Below are positions 53,359-62,760 of a stretch of DNA of 63,711 nt, piece after piece. Position 1 is the stretch's first letter, and the number at the start of each line of letters is the position of its first letter. Source of the stretch: JAQVSH01 sp964451605 (lineage in GTDB: Bacteria > Bacteroidota > Bacteroidia > Bacteroidales > UBA4181); assembly GCA_964451605.1 (NCBI GenBank), contig CAYVJA010000006.1, positions 1 to 63,711 of the forward strand. The letters are read 5' to 3'. The notes beneath the pieces are model-generated. The model was not told the origin of the DNA. It ran no database searches and saw only the letters and a list, made by a program, of their open reading frames with translations. The translations under genes were made by a program, and so were the position numbers.

Positions 53359-54822
53359 ATGTCACAGATCAGAACACTCGAACCCAAATTATTGTGGGGC
53401 TTTTTTGCCGATATTTGCGATATCCCGCATCCCTCAAAACACGAAGAGAAGGCGGTTGTTTACCTCGTTGAATTTGCCAAAAAACTGGGCCTCTGGTGTG
53501 AAACCGATTCGGTGGGTAACGTACTGATCAGAAAACCGGCAACCCCGGGTTTCGAGAATCGGGAATCGGTGGTATTGCAGGCTCATATCGACATGGTTCC
53601 ACAAAAAAATGCCGATACTGTTCACGATTTTACTGTCGATCCCATTCTTCCGGTGGTCGATGGGGATTGGGTGAAGGCTACAGGGACAACCCTGGGCGCC
53701 GATAACGGCATTGGTGTGGCTGCAGCGTTGGCTGTATTGGCCTCGAACGATGTAGAGCACGGCCCTGTCGAAGTGTTGATTACCATTGATGAGGAGACGG
53801 GTATGACCGGGGCGAATAATTTATCGGCCGACTGGCTGCAGAGCCGGATTCTGATTAATATGGATTCGGAAGATGAAGGCGAACTTTTTATCGGTTGCGC
53901 CGGCGGCCGGAATTCCAATGCTATGCTGGAGTACAGTTCCGACCCTGCACCGTCCGGCTCGAAAAGCTACCGGTTGTTACTCTCCGGTCTGAAGGGAGGC
54001 CATTCCGGCCTTGAAATTCATTTAGGCAGGGCCAATTCCAACAAACTGATGGTTCGCTTTCTGTGGGAGGCCGTGCGCCAGTTCGATCTTTGTCTTTCGC
54101 AATTCCATGGCGGAAACATGCGGAATGCCATACCCCGCGAGGCGGTAGCCCATGTAACGGTGCCTGCGGATCATGAAGAGGCTTTCCTGGCCATGGTAGA
54201 GGAGTATGAGACAATGTGGAATGCCGAATATGCCAGGGTCGAAACCACAATCTCCTTTAAGGCAGAACCCATTTTGCCTATCGAGTTGGTGATGGATAAG
54301 GCCTCGGAGGGGCTCTTGCTGAATGCGCTCTATGCTTTGCCCAACGGCGCCTTCCGGATGATTCCCGGTACGGAAGTGGTAGAGACTTCATCGAATCTCT
54401 CGATTATCCGGGTTGCCGACGGCCAGGCTTTGATTATGTGTCTGCTTCGCAGCTCTGTCGATTCTGCCCGTCAGGATGCCGCAAATGCCTTTACAAGCAC
54501 TTTCGAGTTGATTGGCGCAATGGTTGAGCACACCGGCGACTATCCGGGTTGGTCTCCTGATTTCGACTCGCCTATCCTAAAGACTATGCAGGATGCATAC
54601 CGGGAGAAATTTGGAAAAGAGAGCGAGGTGAAGATTGTACATGCCGGCCTGGAGTGTGGAATTATCGGCGGCATTTACCACGATATGGATATGATCTCAT
54701 TTGGTCCCACCATCCGTCACCCTCACTCACCCGACGAGAAGGTTCATATTGGGTCGGTGGCTCTCTTTTGGGAGTTTCTCACGGAGGTACTCACCAGAGT
54801 TCCTCTTTCTCAACGTGCGTAG
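53359..54822 (+). CDS. pepD: aminoacyl-histidine dipeptidase (M20C)
   Basis: A 487-residue cytosolic metallopeptidase that hydrolyses Xaa-His and related dipeptides. Metal-site motifs are 'QAHIDMV' (H76, D78), 'GADNGIGVA' (D115) and 'DEETGMTGA' (E145/E146), with 'ECGIIGG' near the C-terminus. The length is typical. It is monocistronic with a recognisable promoter and ends 25 bases before the recO stop on the other strand. Confidence 0.95.
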   Translation: MSQIRTLEPKLLWGFFADICDIPHPSKHEEKAVVYLVEFAKKLGLWCETDSVGNVLIRKPATPGFENRESVVLQAHIDMVPQKNADTVHDFTVDPILPVVDGDWVKATGTTLGADNGIGVAAALAVLASNDVEHGPVEVLITIDEETGMTGANNLSADWLQSRILINMDSEDEGELFIGCAGGRNSNAMLEYSSDPAPSGSKSYRLLLSGLKGGHSGLEIHLGRANSNKLMVRFLWEAVRQFDLCLSQFHGGNMRNAIPREAVAHVTVPADHEEAFLAMVEEYETMWNAEYARVETTISFKAEPILPIELVMDKASEGLLLNALYALPNGAFRMIPGTEVVETSSNLSIIRVADGQALIMCLLRSSVDSARQDAANAFTSTFELIGAMVEHTGDYPGWSPDFDSPILKTMQDAYREKFGKESEVKIVHAGLECGIIGGIYHDMDMISFGPTIRHPHSPDEKVHIGSVALFWEFLTEVLTRVPLSQRA

Positions 54823-54846
54823 AGAAGAGTCTCTCACTACATATGC

Positions 54847-55569
54847 CTAAAAAAGGCTTCTCACCACCTGAAGCGACTTCAGGTGGTGAGTTCCGCCGTG
54901 ATGCAGCGAATAGAAGGAGATCAATGCGTCGAGAATCTGGTTTCGACGTTCGGACGAGAGCGCAAACCGATCCATCTCTATCAGACCGGCTTCCAACATT
55001 CTGCTCAGTTGCAGCCCTGCTTCGCCTCCCAGATTGTTCTGGGAGGGGAGGTGTGTGAAGTGGGCCCTTTCCAGATCGAACCAGCATTTTTCGGGAGAGT
55101 AATCGTTCTGCGGAAAGAATCCGAGATATTTGGTCAGGTGAATCAGCAATAATAGATGGAAATTGGCGTATCCCGATTCGGAGGCATCGAGCATGCGGAT
55201 GGCATTGTGCAGAAATCCGAACAGGGGAGGATTTCCCTCCTCTTCACGCAGCACTTTCGAGAGGAACTCCCCTAAGAAAAGGGTGATACAGCTTTTGGCC
55301 GGATCGCCGCCTAACTGGTAAAGAGGCGGAAACAGTTGCAGGTTTCGGGCCATCTGCAATTCGCGCTGTGCCCGAAACGAGATCTCTCCCTCCAACAGAA
55401 ACAGGGGTTGAAACCACTTCGCCGGGGTTGCCGTTTTTTTGGAATAAGCGCCCTTAATCATCAGGCTGCACCGGCCGAAAGCTTCGGTATAGAGATGGAC
55501 AATGAGACTCGTGTCGCCATATTTGATATGGTGAAGCACAATAGCCCTCGACTTTTCGGTTCTGTTCAC
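54847..55569 (-). CDS. recO: DNA repair and recombination protein RecO
   Basis: A 240-residue RecO. The N-terminal OB fold reads 'SRAIVLHHIKYGDTSLIVHLYTEAFGRCSLMIKGA'. The helical C-terminal domain contains 'LGGDPAKSCITLFLGEFLSKVLREEEGN'. Bacteroidota RecO often lacks the zinc-ligand cysteines, as here. It loads RecA with RecR. The last codons form a hairpin-terminator whose T-run includes the stop codon (see separate entry). The gene lies 13 bases downstream of dxs, so the two are co-transcribed. Confidence 0.94.
   Translation of the reverse strand: MNRTEKSRAIVLHHIKYGDTSLIVHLYTEAFGRCSLMIKGAYSKKTATPAKWFQPLFLLEGEISFRAQRELQMARNLQLFPPLYQLGGDPAKSCITLFLGEFLSKVLREEEGNPPLFGFLHNAIRMLDASESGYANFHLLLLIHLTKYLGFFPQNDYSPEKCWFDLERAHFTHLPSQNNLGGEAGLQLSRMLEAGLIEMDRFALSSERRNQILDALISFYSLHHGGTHHLKSLQVVRSLF
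54850..54890 (-). terminator. terminator formed by the last codons of recO
   Basis: A perfect 14-bp stem (54860-54873 with 54877-54890, loop of 3) is followed on the minus strand by AAGCC and six T. The stop codon TAG reads out of the end of that T-run. The stem encodes the last residues of RecO (HHLKSLQVV). Confidence 0.65.
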
Positions 55570-55582
55570 CCCGTTCTCAACG

Positions 55583-57469
55583 CTAAAGGTGGCTCCTTAC
55601 CCATGCTTCGACGGACGAAGCCAGGGATTGGCCGTCCAGGCCGCACTCTTCGAGCTGTTCCTGTTGCGTTGCATGGGCAATAAAGCGATCGGGGATTCCA
55701 AACGATTTACATGTAACCACGCAATCGAGGTTGTGCATAGCCTCGGAGAATGCACTGGCAAAGCCGCCCATTACCGATCCCTCTTCAACTGCGGCAATCA
55801 GAGAGTGGCTCTTACAGATCTGTTTAACCATCTCTGTATCGAGAGGTTTCAGGAAACGCATATCGTAGTGAGCAGCGTGAATCCCCTTTTCTGCCAGGAT
55901 TTCGATTGCGATTGCTGCCTGCAGGCCGGCCTGTCCCAGGGTCACAAAGGCCACCTCTTTGCCATCGGCCAGTTTTCTCCCCTTTCCAACGGCAATCTCC
56001 TCAAAGGGCTCCTCGCAGACGCAACGGTCCGACTTGGCTTTGGGGTAGCGAATCACAAAGGGTCCGTCGGGGTGGAGTTGTGCAGTATACATCATCTTTC
56101 GCAACTCCGATGCATCCATAGGGGCAGCAAGCGTCAGCTGAGGGATACAACGGAAGGCGGCCATATCGAATGCTCCCTGGTGGGTTGAGCCATCCTCGCC
56201 AACCAGACCTGCCCTGTCGACGCAGAGAACTACCGGTAGATTCTGCAGCGCCACATCATGGATAACCTGGTCGTACGAGCGCTGCAGGAAGGAGGAGTAG
56301 ATACAGCAGAAGGGGGTAAGCCCTCTGGCTGCCAGCCCGGCGGCAAAGGTCACTGCATGGGGTTCGGCAATTCCCACATCAAAAAAACGGTCGGGGAAGG
56401 CCTCTTTAAAAGGGGTAAGCCCTGAACCGGTACCCATTGCCGGTGTAATGGCCAGAATTTTGTTGTTTTTGCGGGCCAATTCACAGAGTGTTCGGCCAAA
56501 AATATCCTGCATGGCCATTTCGTTGCCATTTCTGCAACATCCCACCGCTTTCCCGGTATCCTTGTCGAAGAGCCCCGGGGCATGAAATTTAATCTGTTCG
56601 TCTTCGGCAAACTTATACCCTTTGCCCTTTAATGTCCGGATATGGAGCAGTTTCGGGCCTTGTATGTTTTTGATATTTTGCAGTATACGGGTTAGTGCCA
56701 CCACATCATGCCCGTCGATGGGCCCGAAATAACGTATTCCCAACGCTTCGAAGAGATTTCCCTGGCGGTAAAGAACCGATTTCGCGGCGTTTTCCAGTTT
56801 CTGAAGCCATTTTCGCAACCATCGGGCATACCTGAGCGAATTCCATACATCGGTCTTCATCCGGTTATAGGTACGCGATGTGGAAAAATGGGTAAGATAG
56901 GCTCTCATTCCCCCTACATTGGGGTCGATAGCCATCTCATTGTCGTTAAGGATGATCAACAGGTTGGTCTTACTTGAAGCAGCATTGTTCAATGCCTCAA
57001 AGATCATTCCGCCCGTTAGGGACCCATCGCCCATTACGGCCACGATTTGCCGATTGTGTTCTCCTTTCAGTGCCGCAGCCTTGGCCAGACCCAGTGCAGC
57101 CGAAACCGAAGTGGAGGAGTGTCCCACACCGAATGCATCGTACGGACTCTCTTTCATTGAAGGGAAGCCACTGATGCCGCCCTTCTTCCGGTTGGTATAA
57201 AACTGGTTTTTCCGCCCGGTGAGAATTTTATGCCCGTAGGCCTGATGTCCGACATCCCATACGATTTCGTCGTAGGGTGTATTGAACACATAGTGAAGGG
57301 CAACTGTCAACTCTACCACCCCCAGGTTTGCTCCCAGATGGCCCGAATTTTTACTCGTGGCATCTATGATAAACTGCCGAAGGTCCTGGCAAACCATAGG
57401 AAGAGACTCTGTGGGGAGTTTTCGCAGGTCGTCGGGGTATTCAATGGAATCTAGCCAGGTATATTGCAT
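55583..57469 (-). CDS. dxs: 1-deoxy-D-xylulose-5-phosphate synthase
   Basis: A 628-residue TPP enzyme that condenses pyruvate and glyceraldehyde 3-phosphate, the first step of the MEP isoprenoid pathway. 'KNSGHLGANLGVVELTVALHYVF' and 'WDVGHQAYGHKILTGR' form the substrate pocket, and 'GDGSLTGGMIFEALNNA' is the TPP-Mg motif. The transketolase central and C-terminal domains follow ('AGLVGEDGSTHQGAFD'). Length is normal. It heads a two-gene unit with recO. Confidence 0.96.
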   Translation of the reverse strand: MQYTWLDSIEYPDDLRKLPTESLPMVCQDLRQFIIDATSKNSGHLGANLGVVELTVALHYVFNTPYDEIVWDVGHQAYGHKILTGRKNQFYTNRKKGGISGFPSMKESPYDAFGVGHSSTSVSAALGLAKAAALKGEHNRQIVAVMGDGSLTGGMIFEALNNAASSKTNLLIILNDNEMAIDPNVGGMRAYLTHFSTSRTYNRMKTDVWNSLRYARWLRKWLQKLENAAKSVLYRQGNLFEALGIRYFGPIDGHDVVALTRILQNIKNIQGPKLLHIRTLKGKGYKFAEDEQIKFHAPGLFDKDTGKAVGCCRNGNEMAMQDIFGRTLCELARKNNKILAITPAMGTGSGLTPFKEAFPDRFFDVGIAEPHAVTFAAGLAARGLTPFCCIYSSFLQRSYDQVIHDVALQNLPVVLCVDRAGLVGEDGSTHQGAFDMAAFRCIPQLTLAAPMDASELRKMMYTAQLHPDGPFVIRYPKAKSDRCVCEEPFEEIAVGKGRKLADGKEVAFVTLGQAGLQAAIAIEILAEKGIHAAHYDMRFLKPLDTEMVKQICKSHSLIAAVEEGSVMGGFASAFSEAMHNLDCVVTCKSFGIPDRFIAHATQQEQLEECGLDGQSLASSVEAWVRSHL

Positions 57470-57551
57470 AAATCGATGACTTCAGAATTGACCACAAAAG
57501 TAGAGATATTATTTGTTATTCGGAACAAATGGATGTGGTATGGAAGGTTGT

Positions 57552-57582
57552 AAAAAAAAAGCTGCCCCCATTCGGGGGCAGC
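57552..57582 (-). terminator. intrinsic terminator after groEL
   Basis: GCTGCCCCC (57561-57569) pairs with GGGGGCAGC (57574-57582). On the minus strand it is followed by nine T. It lies 30 bases past the groEL stop. Confidence 0.9.
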
Positions 57583-57612
57583 CAAAGAACAATCAATCAA
57601 CACATTGCGGAA

Positions 57613-59262
57613 TTACATCATGCCGCCCATGCCGCCCATTCCGCCCATTCCGGGATTTCCCTGGGGAGCATGTCCGGCATTCGGATCCTCTTTCTCAGCA
57701 ACTACACATTCGGTAGTCAGGAACATTCCTGCAATGGATGCGGCATTCTCCAGTGCAACACGAGCCACCTTAGTGGGGTCGATAACACCGGCTTCGAGGA
57801 GATTTTCGTAGCGGTCGATGCGGGCATTGTATCCCATAGCGCCCTTGCTCTCTTTAACCTTCTGAGCTACAACCGAACCATCACCTCCGGCGTTGAAGAC
57901 AATCTGACGGAGCGGCTCTTCGATAGCGCGGCGTACGATAGCGATACCTGTGGTTTCGTCATCGTTATCACCTTTGAGTTTCTCCAATTTGGCAATAGCG
58001 CGGATATAGGCCACACCACCACCGGGGATAATACCCTCTTCAACAGCAGCGCGGGTAGCACTGAGTGCATCGTTTACCCGGTCTTTTTTCTCTTTCATCT
58101 CTACTTCAGTGGCAGCTCCGATGTGCAGAACAGCAACACCGCCGGCCAGTTTGGCAAGGCGCTCCTGCAGTTTCTCCTTGTCGTAGTCGGAGGTAGTGTT
58201 CTCCATCTGGGCACGGATCTGGGCTATGCGGGCATCAATGTTAGCCTTGGCACCACTTCCGTTTACAATCACCGTGTTGTCTTTGCTTACCTGGATCTTT
58301 TCGGCCGAACCCAACATTTCGATGGAGGCATTCTCCAGTTTCAACCCTTTCTCTTCGGTAATTACAGTGCCACCGGTAAGAATGGCTATATCTTCGAGCA
58401 TCTCTTTTCTGCGGTCGCCAAAGCCGGGGGCTTTTACAGCACAGATGCGGAGCGATCCGCGCAGTTTGTTCACAACCAGAGTGGCCAATGCTTCACCGTC
58501 TACGTCTTCGCAGATAACCAGAAGGGGTTTGCCGGTTTGAAGAGAAGCCTCGAGGATGGGGAGGAACTCCTTCATCGTGGAGACTTTCTTGTCGTAGATA
58601 AGCACCAGGGGTGATTCGAGTACACACTCCATCTTTTCGGTGTCGGTTACAAAGTAGGGAGAGATATATCCTCTGTCGAACTGCATACCTTCAACCACAT
58701 CTACATAGGTGTCGGAGGTCTTCGACTCTTCGATGGTAATCACACCCTCTTTTTTCACTTTGCCCATAGCCTCGGCAATCAGTTTGCCGATTTCGGTATC
58801 GCTGTTGGCCGAGATGGTGGCTACCTGCTCAATTTTGCTGAGGTCGTCGCCCACTTCCGAAGATTGTGCTCTGAGGCTTTCGGTTACTGCCTGAACCGCC
58901 TTATCGATACCGCGTTTCAGATCCATAGGATTGGCACCGGCGGTCACATTCTTCAAGCCAACCGAAACAATCGACTGAGCAAGAACCGTAGCGGTTGTGG
59001 TTCCGTCGCCCGCATCGTCGTTGGTTTTCGATGCAACCTCTTTTACCAGCTGAGCACCGATATTCTCAATCTTGTTGCTGAGTTCAATCTCTTTGGCTAC
59101 GGTTACACCGTCCTTAGTAACCTGGGGTGCGCCAAATTTCTTTTCTATAACCACGTTACGTCCTTTGGGACCCAACGTTACTTTCACTGCATTTGCCAGC
59201 TGATCAACTCCTTTTTTGAGTAAATCGCGCGACTCGGTGTTGAATAAAACTTCTTTTGCCAT
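57613..59262 (-). CDS. groL: chaperonin GroEL
   Basis: A 549-residue 60-kDa chaperonin subunit with 'DAGDGTTTATVLAQ' (ATP site), 'PGGGVAYIRA' and the GGM-rich C-terminal tail typical of the family. It forms the double-ring folding chamber with GroES. It follows groES by 44 bases. No CIRCE element is visible upstream of groES, so HrcA control is not indicated by sequence here. Confidence 0.98.
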   Translation of the reverse strand: MAKEVLFNTESRDLLKKGVDQLANAVKVTLGPKGRNVVIEKKFGAPQVTKDGVTVAKEIELSNKIENIGAQLVKEVASKTNDDAGDGTTTATVLAQSIVSVGLKNVTAGANPMDLKRGIDKAVQAVTESLRAQSSEVGDDLSKIEQVATISANSDTEIGKLIAEAMGKVKKEGVITIEESKTSDTYVDVVEGMQFDRGYISPYFVTDTEKMECVLESPLVLIYDKKVSTMKEFLPILEASLQTGKPLLVICEDVDGEALATLVVNKLRGSLRICAVKAPGFGDRRKEMLEDIAILTGGTVITEEKGLKLENASIEMLGSAEKIQVSKDNTVIVNGSGAKANIDARIAQIRAQMENTTSDYDKEKLQERLAKLAGGVAVLHIGAATEVEMKEKKDRVNDALSATRAAVEEGIIPGGGVAYIRAIAKLEKLKGDNDDETTGIAIVRRAIEEPLRQIVFNAGGDGSVVAQKVKESKGAMGYNARIDRYENLLEAGVIDPTKVARVALENAASIAGMFLTTECVVAEKEDPNAGHAPQGNPGMGGMGGMGGMM

Positions 59263-59306
59263 AATCTTCTTATTGTTTTCTTAATTAAACGCTCGATGCA
59301 AAATCG

Positions 59307-59582
59307 TTAAATAACGGCCAGAATGTCGGACTGGCGCATAATCAGGTAATCCTTTCCGTCGATATTCAGCTCGGTACCGGCATACTTGCCATACAGAACC
59401 ACATCGCCCACCTTCACCTGCATGGTCTCGTCTTTTGAGCCGGGGCCGGCTGCCATTACGGTACCCTTTTGCGGTTTTTCTTTTGCTGTGTCGGGGATAA
59501 TCAGACCGCTAGCGGTTTTCGACTCTGCTACCATCGGTTCAACCAGAACCCGGTCGGCCAAAGGTTTAATCTTTACTGTCAT
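59307..59582 (-). CDS. groS: co-chaperonin GroES
   Basis: A 91-residue co-chaperonin beginning MTVKIKPLADRVLVEPM, with the mobile loop 'MVAESKTASGLIIPD' and the 'GDVVLYGKYAGTE' strands. The start at 59582 fits the family; the in-frame ATG at 59636 would add 18 unlikely residues. It is first in the groESL operon. Confidence 0.98.
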   Translation of the reverse strand: MTVKIKPLADRVLVEPMVAESKTASGLIIPDTAKEKPQKGTVMAAGPGSKDETMQVKVGDVVLYGKYAGTELNIDGKDYLIMRQSDILAVI

Positions 59583-59771
59583 TGCTTTATGATTTATTAA
59601 GTGAGACATAAGGTTTAGTGTGATACCCTTAATCATAATCTATGCCAAAGGGTGTCTGGCGGCTTTTTGAGGGGAATTTGTGACAAACTTGCAGACCCGA
59701 CTTTGGCCATGTAAAGGAAAGCTGTTTCTAAATCATTGATTTATTGAGCTATGAGATATTTCATGAAGGGC

Positions 59772-59805
59772 AAAAAAAATGTCAGCCTATGACAGGCTGA
59801 CATTT
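59772..59805. terminator. bidirectional-type terminator after secG
   Basis: AATGTCAGCCT (59778-59788) pairs with AGGCTGACATT (59794-59804), with a run of A on the low side that becomes eight T on the minus strand. It terminates the secG transcript. Confidence 0.85.
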
Positions 59806-59828
59806 TGTGCTATTTTGTACCGGTCAAA

Positions 59829-60218
59829 CTATTCTGCCGACGCAGGGGCTTCGGTTGCTTCTACGGCAGGCTGAGGGGCTACATCGGGAGTTACAAGTCC
59901 TTCTGCACCACCGGGGGTGGGGAAGGCAGGCAACTGGGTGGGATCGGCAATATTTTGAATCTGCGACTCAATGGCCGATGAGGCACCTTCGGAACCGCGA
60001 GGTAAAGCGAGGCTGGCGCCAACACTCAAAATAATCAACCCTGCAGCAAGAATCCAGGTGAATTTTTCCAGAAAGTCGGTGGTTTTTCTTACCCCCATTA
60101 TTTGGTTCGATGAGGCAAAATTTGCTGCCAGGCCACCCCCTTTCGAATTTTGTACCAATACTACCAGGATGAGCAGCAGACAGATGATGAAGATAAGAAC
60201 GGAGAGAATTGTATACAT
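59829..60218 (-). CDS. secG: preprotein translocase subunit SecG
   Basis: A 129-residue SecG. Two helices (about 2-21 and 52-73) flank the conserved loop 'VLVQNSKGGGLAANFASSNQIMGVRKTTDFLEKFTW'. The Pro/Ala/Glu-rich tail of about 55 residues is an extension common in Bacteroidota. It is part of the SecYEG channel. It is last in the sigma-54 activator-lptE-TPR-secG operon. The start at 60218 begins the first helix. Confidence 0.93.
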   Translation of the reverse strand: MYTILSVLIFIICLLLILVVLVQNSKGGGLAANFASSNQIMGVRKTTDFLEKFTWILAAGLIILSVGASLALPRGSEGASSAIESQIQNIADPTQLPAFPTPGGAEGLVTPDVAPQPAVEATEAPASAE

Positions 60219-60246
60219 AATCTTTTGTTTTTCAGTAGTTTGTTTT

Positions 60247-60822
60247 TTAGGACAGTTCCCGGATACGATCCGCAAAGTAAGAACTTTTTTCCGGAAATTT
60301 CAACTGTAAAATTTGATAAATCTGACGGGCTTTTCCTGTATGGCCCTGACTCGCGAAAATTTCTGCCAGTGTTTCGGTAACCAGTGGGTGATTATCCGCC
60401 TCGTCCGATTCGGTATCTGCCTGGTAATCTACTACTTCCTTAGGAATGATCTTTGGGGTGGCTGCTAAAAACCGCTCAATAATTTCTTGCGGGGCAGCCT
60501 GCTCAGGAACAAAATCCCGAATGAGGGTGATAACCTCCTCTCCGGCCGAAGGCTGTTCTCCTGAGAGCAGTTCAGAAAGTTTTGCTGTTTCCGGATGAAG
60601 AACCCGGAACAGAGCTCTCCTTTCCGGGATACGGAGTGCCGTATCGGCAACCAGGTTCGACGCTTTTTGACTCCGGGCGGGATAAACAGCTTCCAGCCAT
60701 GCCAAACGCGCAGTGGCAAAATACGGATATTCGGCCACAGCTTTCTCCAACATGGGAAGCAGATCGGCCGAAGAGGGAGCGCCCGTGTAGAGTTGTTTCA
60801 AAAGCCGCCCTGTACTATCCAT
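60247..60822 (-). CDS. TPR-like protein of the lptE-secG operon
   Basis: A 191-residue cytoplasmic, mostly helical protein. The N-terminal half ('LLKQLYTGAPSSADLLPMLEKAVAEYPYFATARLAWLEA') and the C-terminal 'PLVTETLAEIFASQGHTGKARQIYQILQLKFPEKSSYFADRIREL' have TPR character. No enzymatic motif is present. The ATG at 60822 overlaps the lptE stop as TAATG, a translational-coupling arrangement. The gene order with lptE and secG is recurrent in Bacteroidota, and the function is unknown. Confidence 0.85.
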   Translation of the reverse strand: MDSTGRLLKQLYTGAPSSADLLPMLEKAVAEYPYFATARLAWLEAVYPARSQKASNLVADTALRIPERRALFRVLHPETAKLSELLSGEQPSAGEEVITLIRDFVPEQAAPQEIIERFLAATPKIIPKEVVDYQADTESDEADNHPLVTETLAEIFASQGHTGKARQIYQILQLKFPEKSSYFADRIRELS

Positions 60823-61322
60823 TACCAATTAGCAAATGCCGCGTTAAAAATATCCTCCAGAATCAGTGGAATAATTTCGTCTATTAAATCGTTTTCTACC
60901 GATGCAAATGCCTGATTCCTTGAGTAGTCGGCATATCTGGAGAACGATTTTGAGTAGCTGTACCTGGGATCTTTGTTGTTGGTGAATTTTACCTGTATGG
61001 TAATGGTTAACCGGTCGAGGGCCGCTACATTCTGGCCTGTAATGGCTGCCGGCCGGGTTTCATACCCGGTGATTTCTCCTTCGAACATCACGTCGGCTTC
61101 GCCGTTAACCATCCGGAGCGAAGTTTGCGACTGAATCTTGTCCTGAAGATCATCGTACACTTTTCGCGAAAGCGACGCGTTTACTACCAGGGCCCGGTTG
61201 GGGAAATTTTGTACCGAGCAGGTTTTGGTGTCGGGCGAAATGGAGGCGTCGGTGGTGGATATAGTGAGTTTGCAGCCCTGGATAATGAGGATAAGAACGA
61301 CGCCGATCCAAATCTTTTGCAT
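60822..61322 (-). CDS. lptE: LptE-family LPS-assembly lipoprotein
   Basis: A 166-residue lipoprotein with lipobox 'LIIQGC' (C17). 'VQNFPNRALVVNASLSRKVYDDLQDKIQSQTSLRMVNGEADVMFEGEITGYE' follows the LptE/RlpB pattern. In the Lpt system LptE sits in the LptD barrel for lipopolysaccharide delivery to the outer membrane. A longer start at 61370, directly after the upstream gene's stop, would add 16 residues and is possible. The stop shares bases with the next start. Confidence 0.85.
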   Translation of the reverse strand: MQKIWIGVVLILIIQGCKLTISTTDASISPDTKTCSVQNFPNRALVVNASLSRKVYDDLQDKIQSQTSLRMVNGEADVMFEGEITGYETRPAAITGQNVAALDRLTITIQVKFTNNKDPRYSYSKSFSRYADYSRNQAFASVENDLIDEIIPLILEDIFNAAFANW

Positions 61323-61374
61323 CTTTCTGCCGAACCGGCCCTGTTTTGCATAAACGGAGTAAAGATTCATAGAC

Positions 61375-62616
61375 TTAACCGATATTGTGTTCTTTAATCT
61401 TGCGGTAGAGTGTGCGTTCGGAGATACCCAGCTCTTTGGCAGCCAATTTTCTTTTTCCGTCGTACTTATCGAGGGCTTTCCTGATCAATTCCATCTCTTT
61501 GTCGGTAATGGAGAGCGACTCCTCTTCAATTTCGAGTGTGTCCTGTATGGTAGTATCGGAAGCTGCTGTGGCAAAATGGATAGGTTCGGCCGGCACCGTT
61601 TTGGGAGGAAAAGGGTAATCGGGTGTGCTGTAGAGTTTTTGCAGGATTCCCGCACTCTCTTGTTGCATATCGCGGTTATCGACTCCTTTCGAAATAATTT
61701 CACCCACCAGCTTTTTCAGGTCGGTGATATCGTTTCGCATATCGAAGAGTACTTTATAGAGGATCTCCCTTTCGGATGCAAAACTGCGCGTGTCGTCGTG
61801 GCGGATGCCCGCGATGGCAGGCAGGCGCGATTCCATCGGTTCGGGAAGATAACGTCGTAACGTTGGTCCCGAGATTTCGCGCTGCGTTTCGATGATGGAG
61901 ATCTGCTCGGTAATATTTTTGAGTTGCCGGATATTGCCGGGCCACGAGAAACGGGTCAGCATCGCCTTGGCTTCCTCATCGAGCTGGATGGAAGGCATCC
62001 GATATTTTTCGGAAAAGTCGACTGCAAATTTTCTGAACAACAGCAGGATATCGTCTGGTCGCTCACGCAACGGCGGCAGTGAAATGGGAACGGTGCAAAG
62101 CCGGTAGTAGAGATCTTCGCGGAAATGTTGCTCTCTGATGGCTTTAGACATATCCACATTGGTGGCTGCAATAACCCGGACGTCGGTCTTCTGAATTTTC
62201 GAAGAACCCACTCTGATAAATTCACCGGTTTCGAGCACACGCAGGAGGCGAACCTGTGTGGAGAGCGGAAGCTCGGCCACTTCGTCCAGAAAGATTGTTC
62301 CCCCCGAAGCCACTTCGAAATAGCCTTTCCGGCTGTCGGTGGCGCCGGTGAAAGAGCCCTTTTCATGTCCGAACAGCTCCGAATCGATGGTCCCTTCGGG
62401 GATTGCTCCGCAATTCACAGCAATATAGGGGCCATGTTTCCGCGCGCTGAACTGATGAATAATTTGCGGAAATACCTCTTTCCCTACGCCGCTTTCACCG
62501 GTAACCAGCACCGACAGATCGGTGGGCGCTACCTGAATAGCTACATCGATGGCTCTCAGCAGCGCAGGTGCATTTCCAATGATTCCGAATCTTTGTTTTA
62601 CCTGTTGAATCTCCAT
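61375..62616 (-). CDS. sigma-54-interacting transcriptional activator
   Basis: A 413-residue enhancer-binding-type AAA+ activator without a receiver domain. Walker A 'GESGVGKE' is at 40-47, the sigma-54 contact loop 'GSFTGA' at 87-92, Walker B near 'GGTIFLDEVAELP', and a Fis-type HTH at the end ('KRKLAAKELGISERTLYRKI'). Lack of a sensory N-terminus suggests control by expression or a partner. This gene directly upstream of lptE is a recurrent Bacteroidota order. The start at 62616 fits the AAA+ N-terminus. Confidence 0.92.
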   Translation of the reverse strand: MEIQQVKQRFGIIGNAPALLRAIDVAIQVAPTDLSVLVTGESGVGKEVFPQIIHQFSARKHGPYIAVNCGAIPEGTIDSELFGHEKGSFTGATDSRKGYFEVASGGTIFLDEVAELPLSTQVRLLRVLETGEFIRVGSSKIQKTDVRVIAATNVDMSKAIREQHFREDLYYRLCTVPISLPPLRERPDDILLLFRKFAVDFSEKYRMPSIQLDEEAKAMLTRFSWPGNIRQLKNITEQISIIETQREISGPTLRRYLPEPMESRLPAIAGIRHDDTRSFASEREILYKVLFDMRNDITDLKKLVGEIISKGVDNRDMQQESAGILQKLYSTPDYPFPPKTVPAEPIHFATAASDTTIQDTLEIEEESLSITDKEMELIRKALDKYDGKRKLAAKELGISERTLYRKIKEHNIG

Positions 62617-62664
62617 GATGGGAAAATCTGGCGGTTGAGTAGGTGAAAAACCCTTTAGGAGAGG

Positions 62665-62672
62665 CAAAGGTA
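62665..62672 (-). promoter_or_regulatory. candidate -7 element for the sigma-54 activator operon
   Basis: TACCTTTG on the minus strand, an exact TAnnTTTG match 49 bases before the start at 62616. The gene at 62761 diverges from it. Confidence 0.5.
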
Positions 62673-62760
62673 CAAATTTTGATCATCTTTTTCTTAACTT
62701 AGCGCACTGTTTATGGGTAGGTTCTCTTTCAAAATATGCTTCATTAACTATGTTTCCGGC

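Noticed and set aside
59583..59828. CIRCE operator upstream of groES
   Set aside because: The TTAGCACTC/GAGTGCTAA inverted repeat is absent on both strands.
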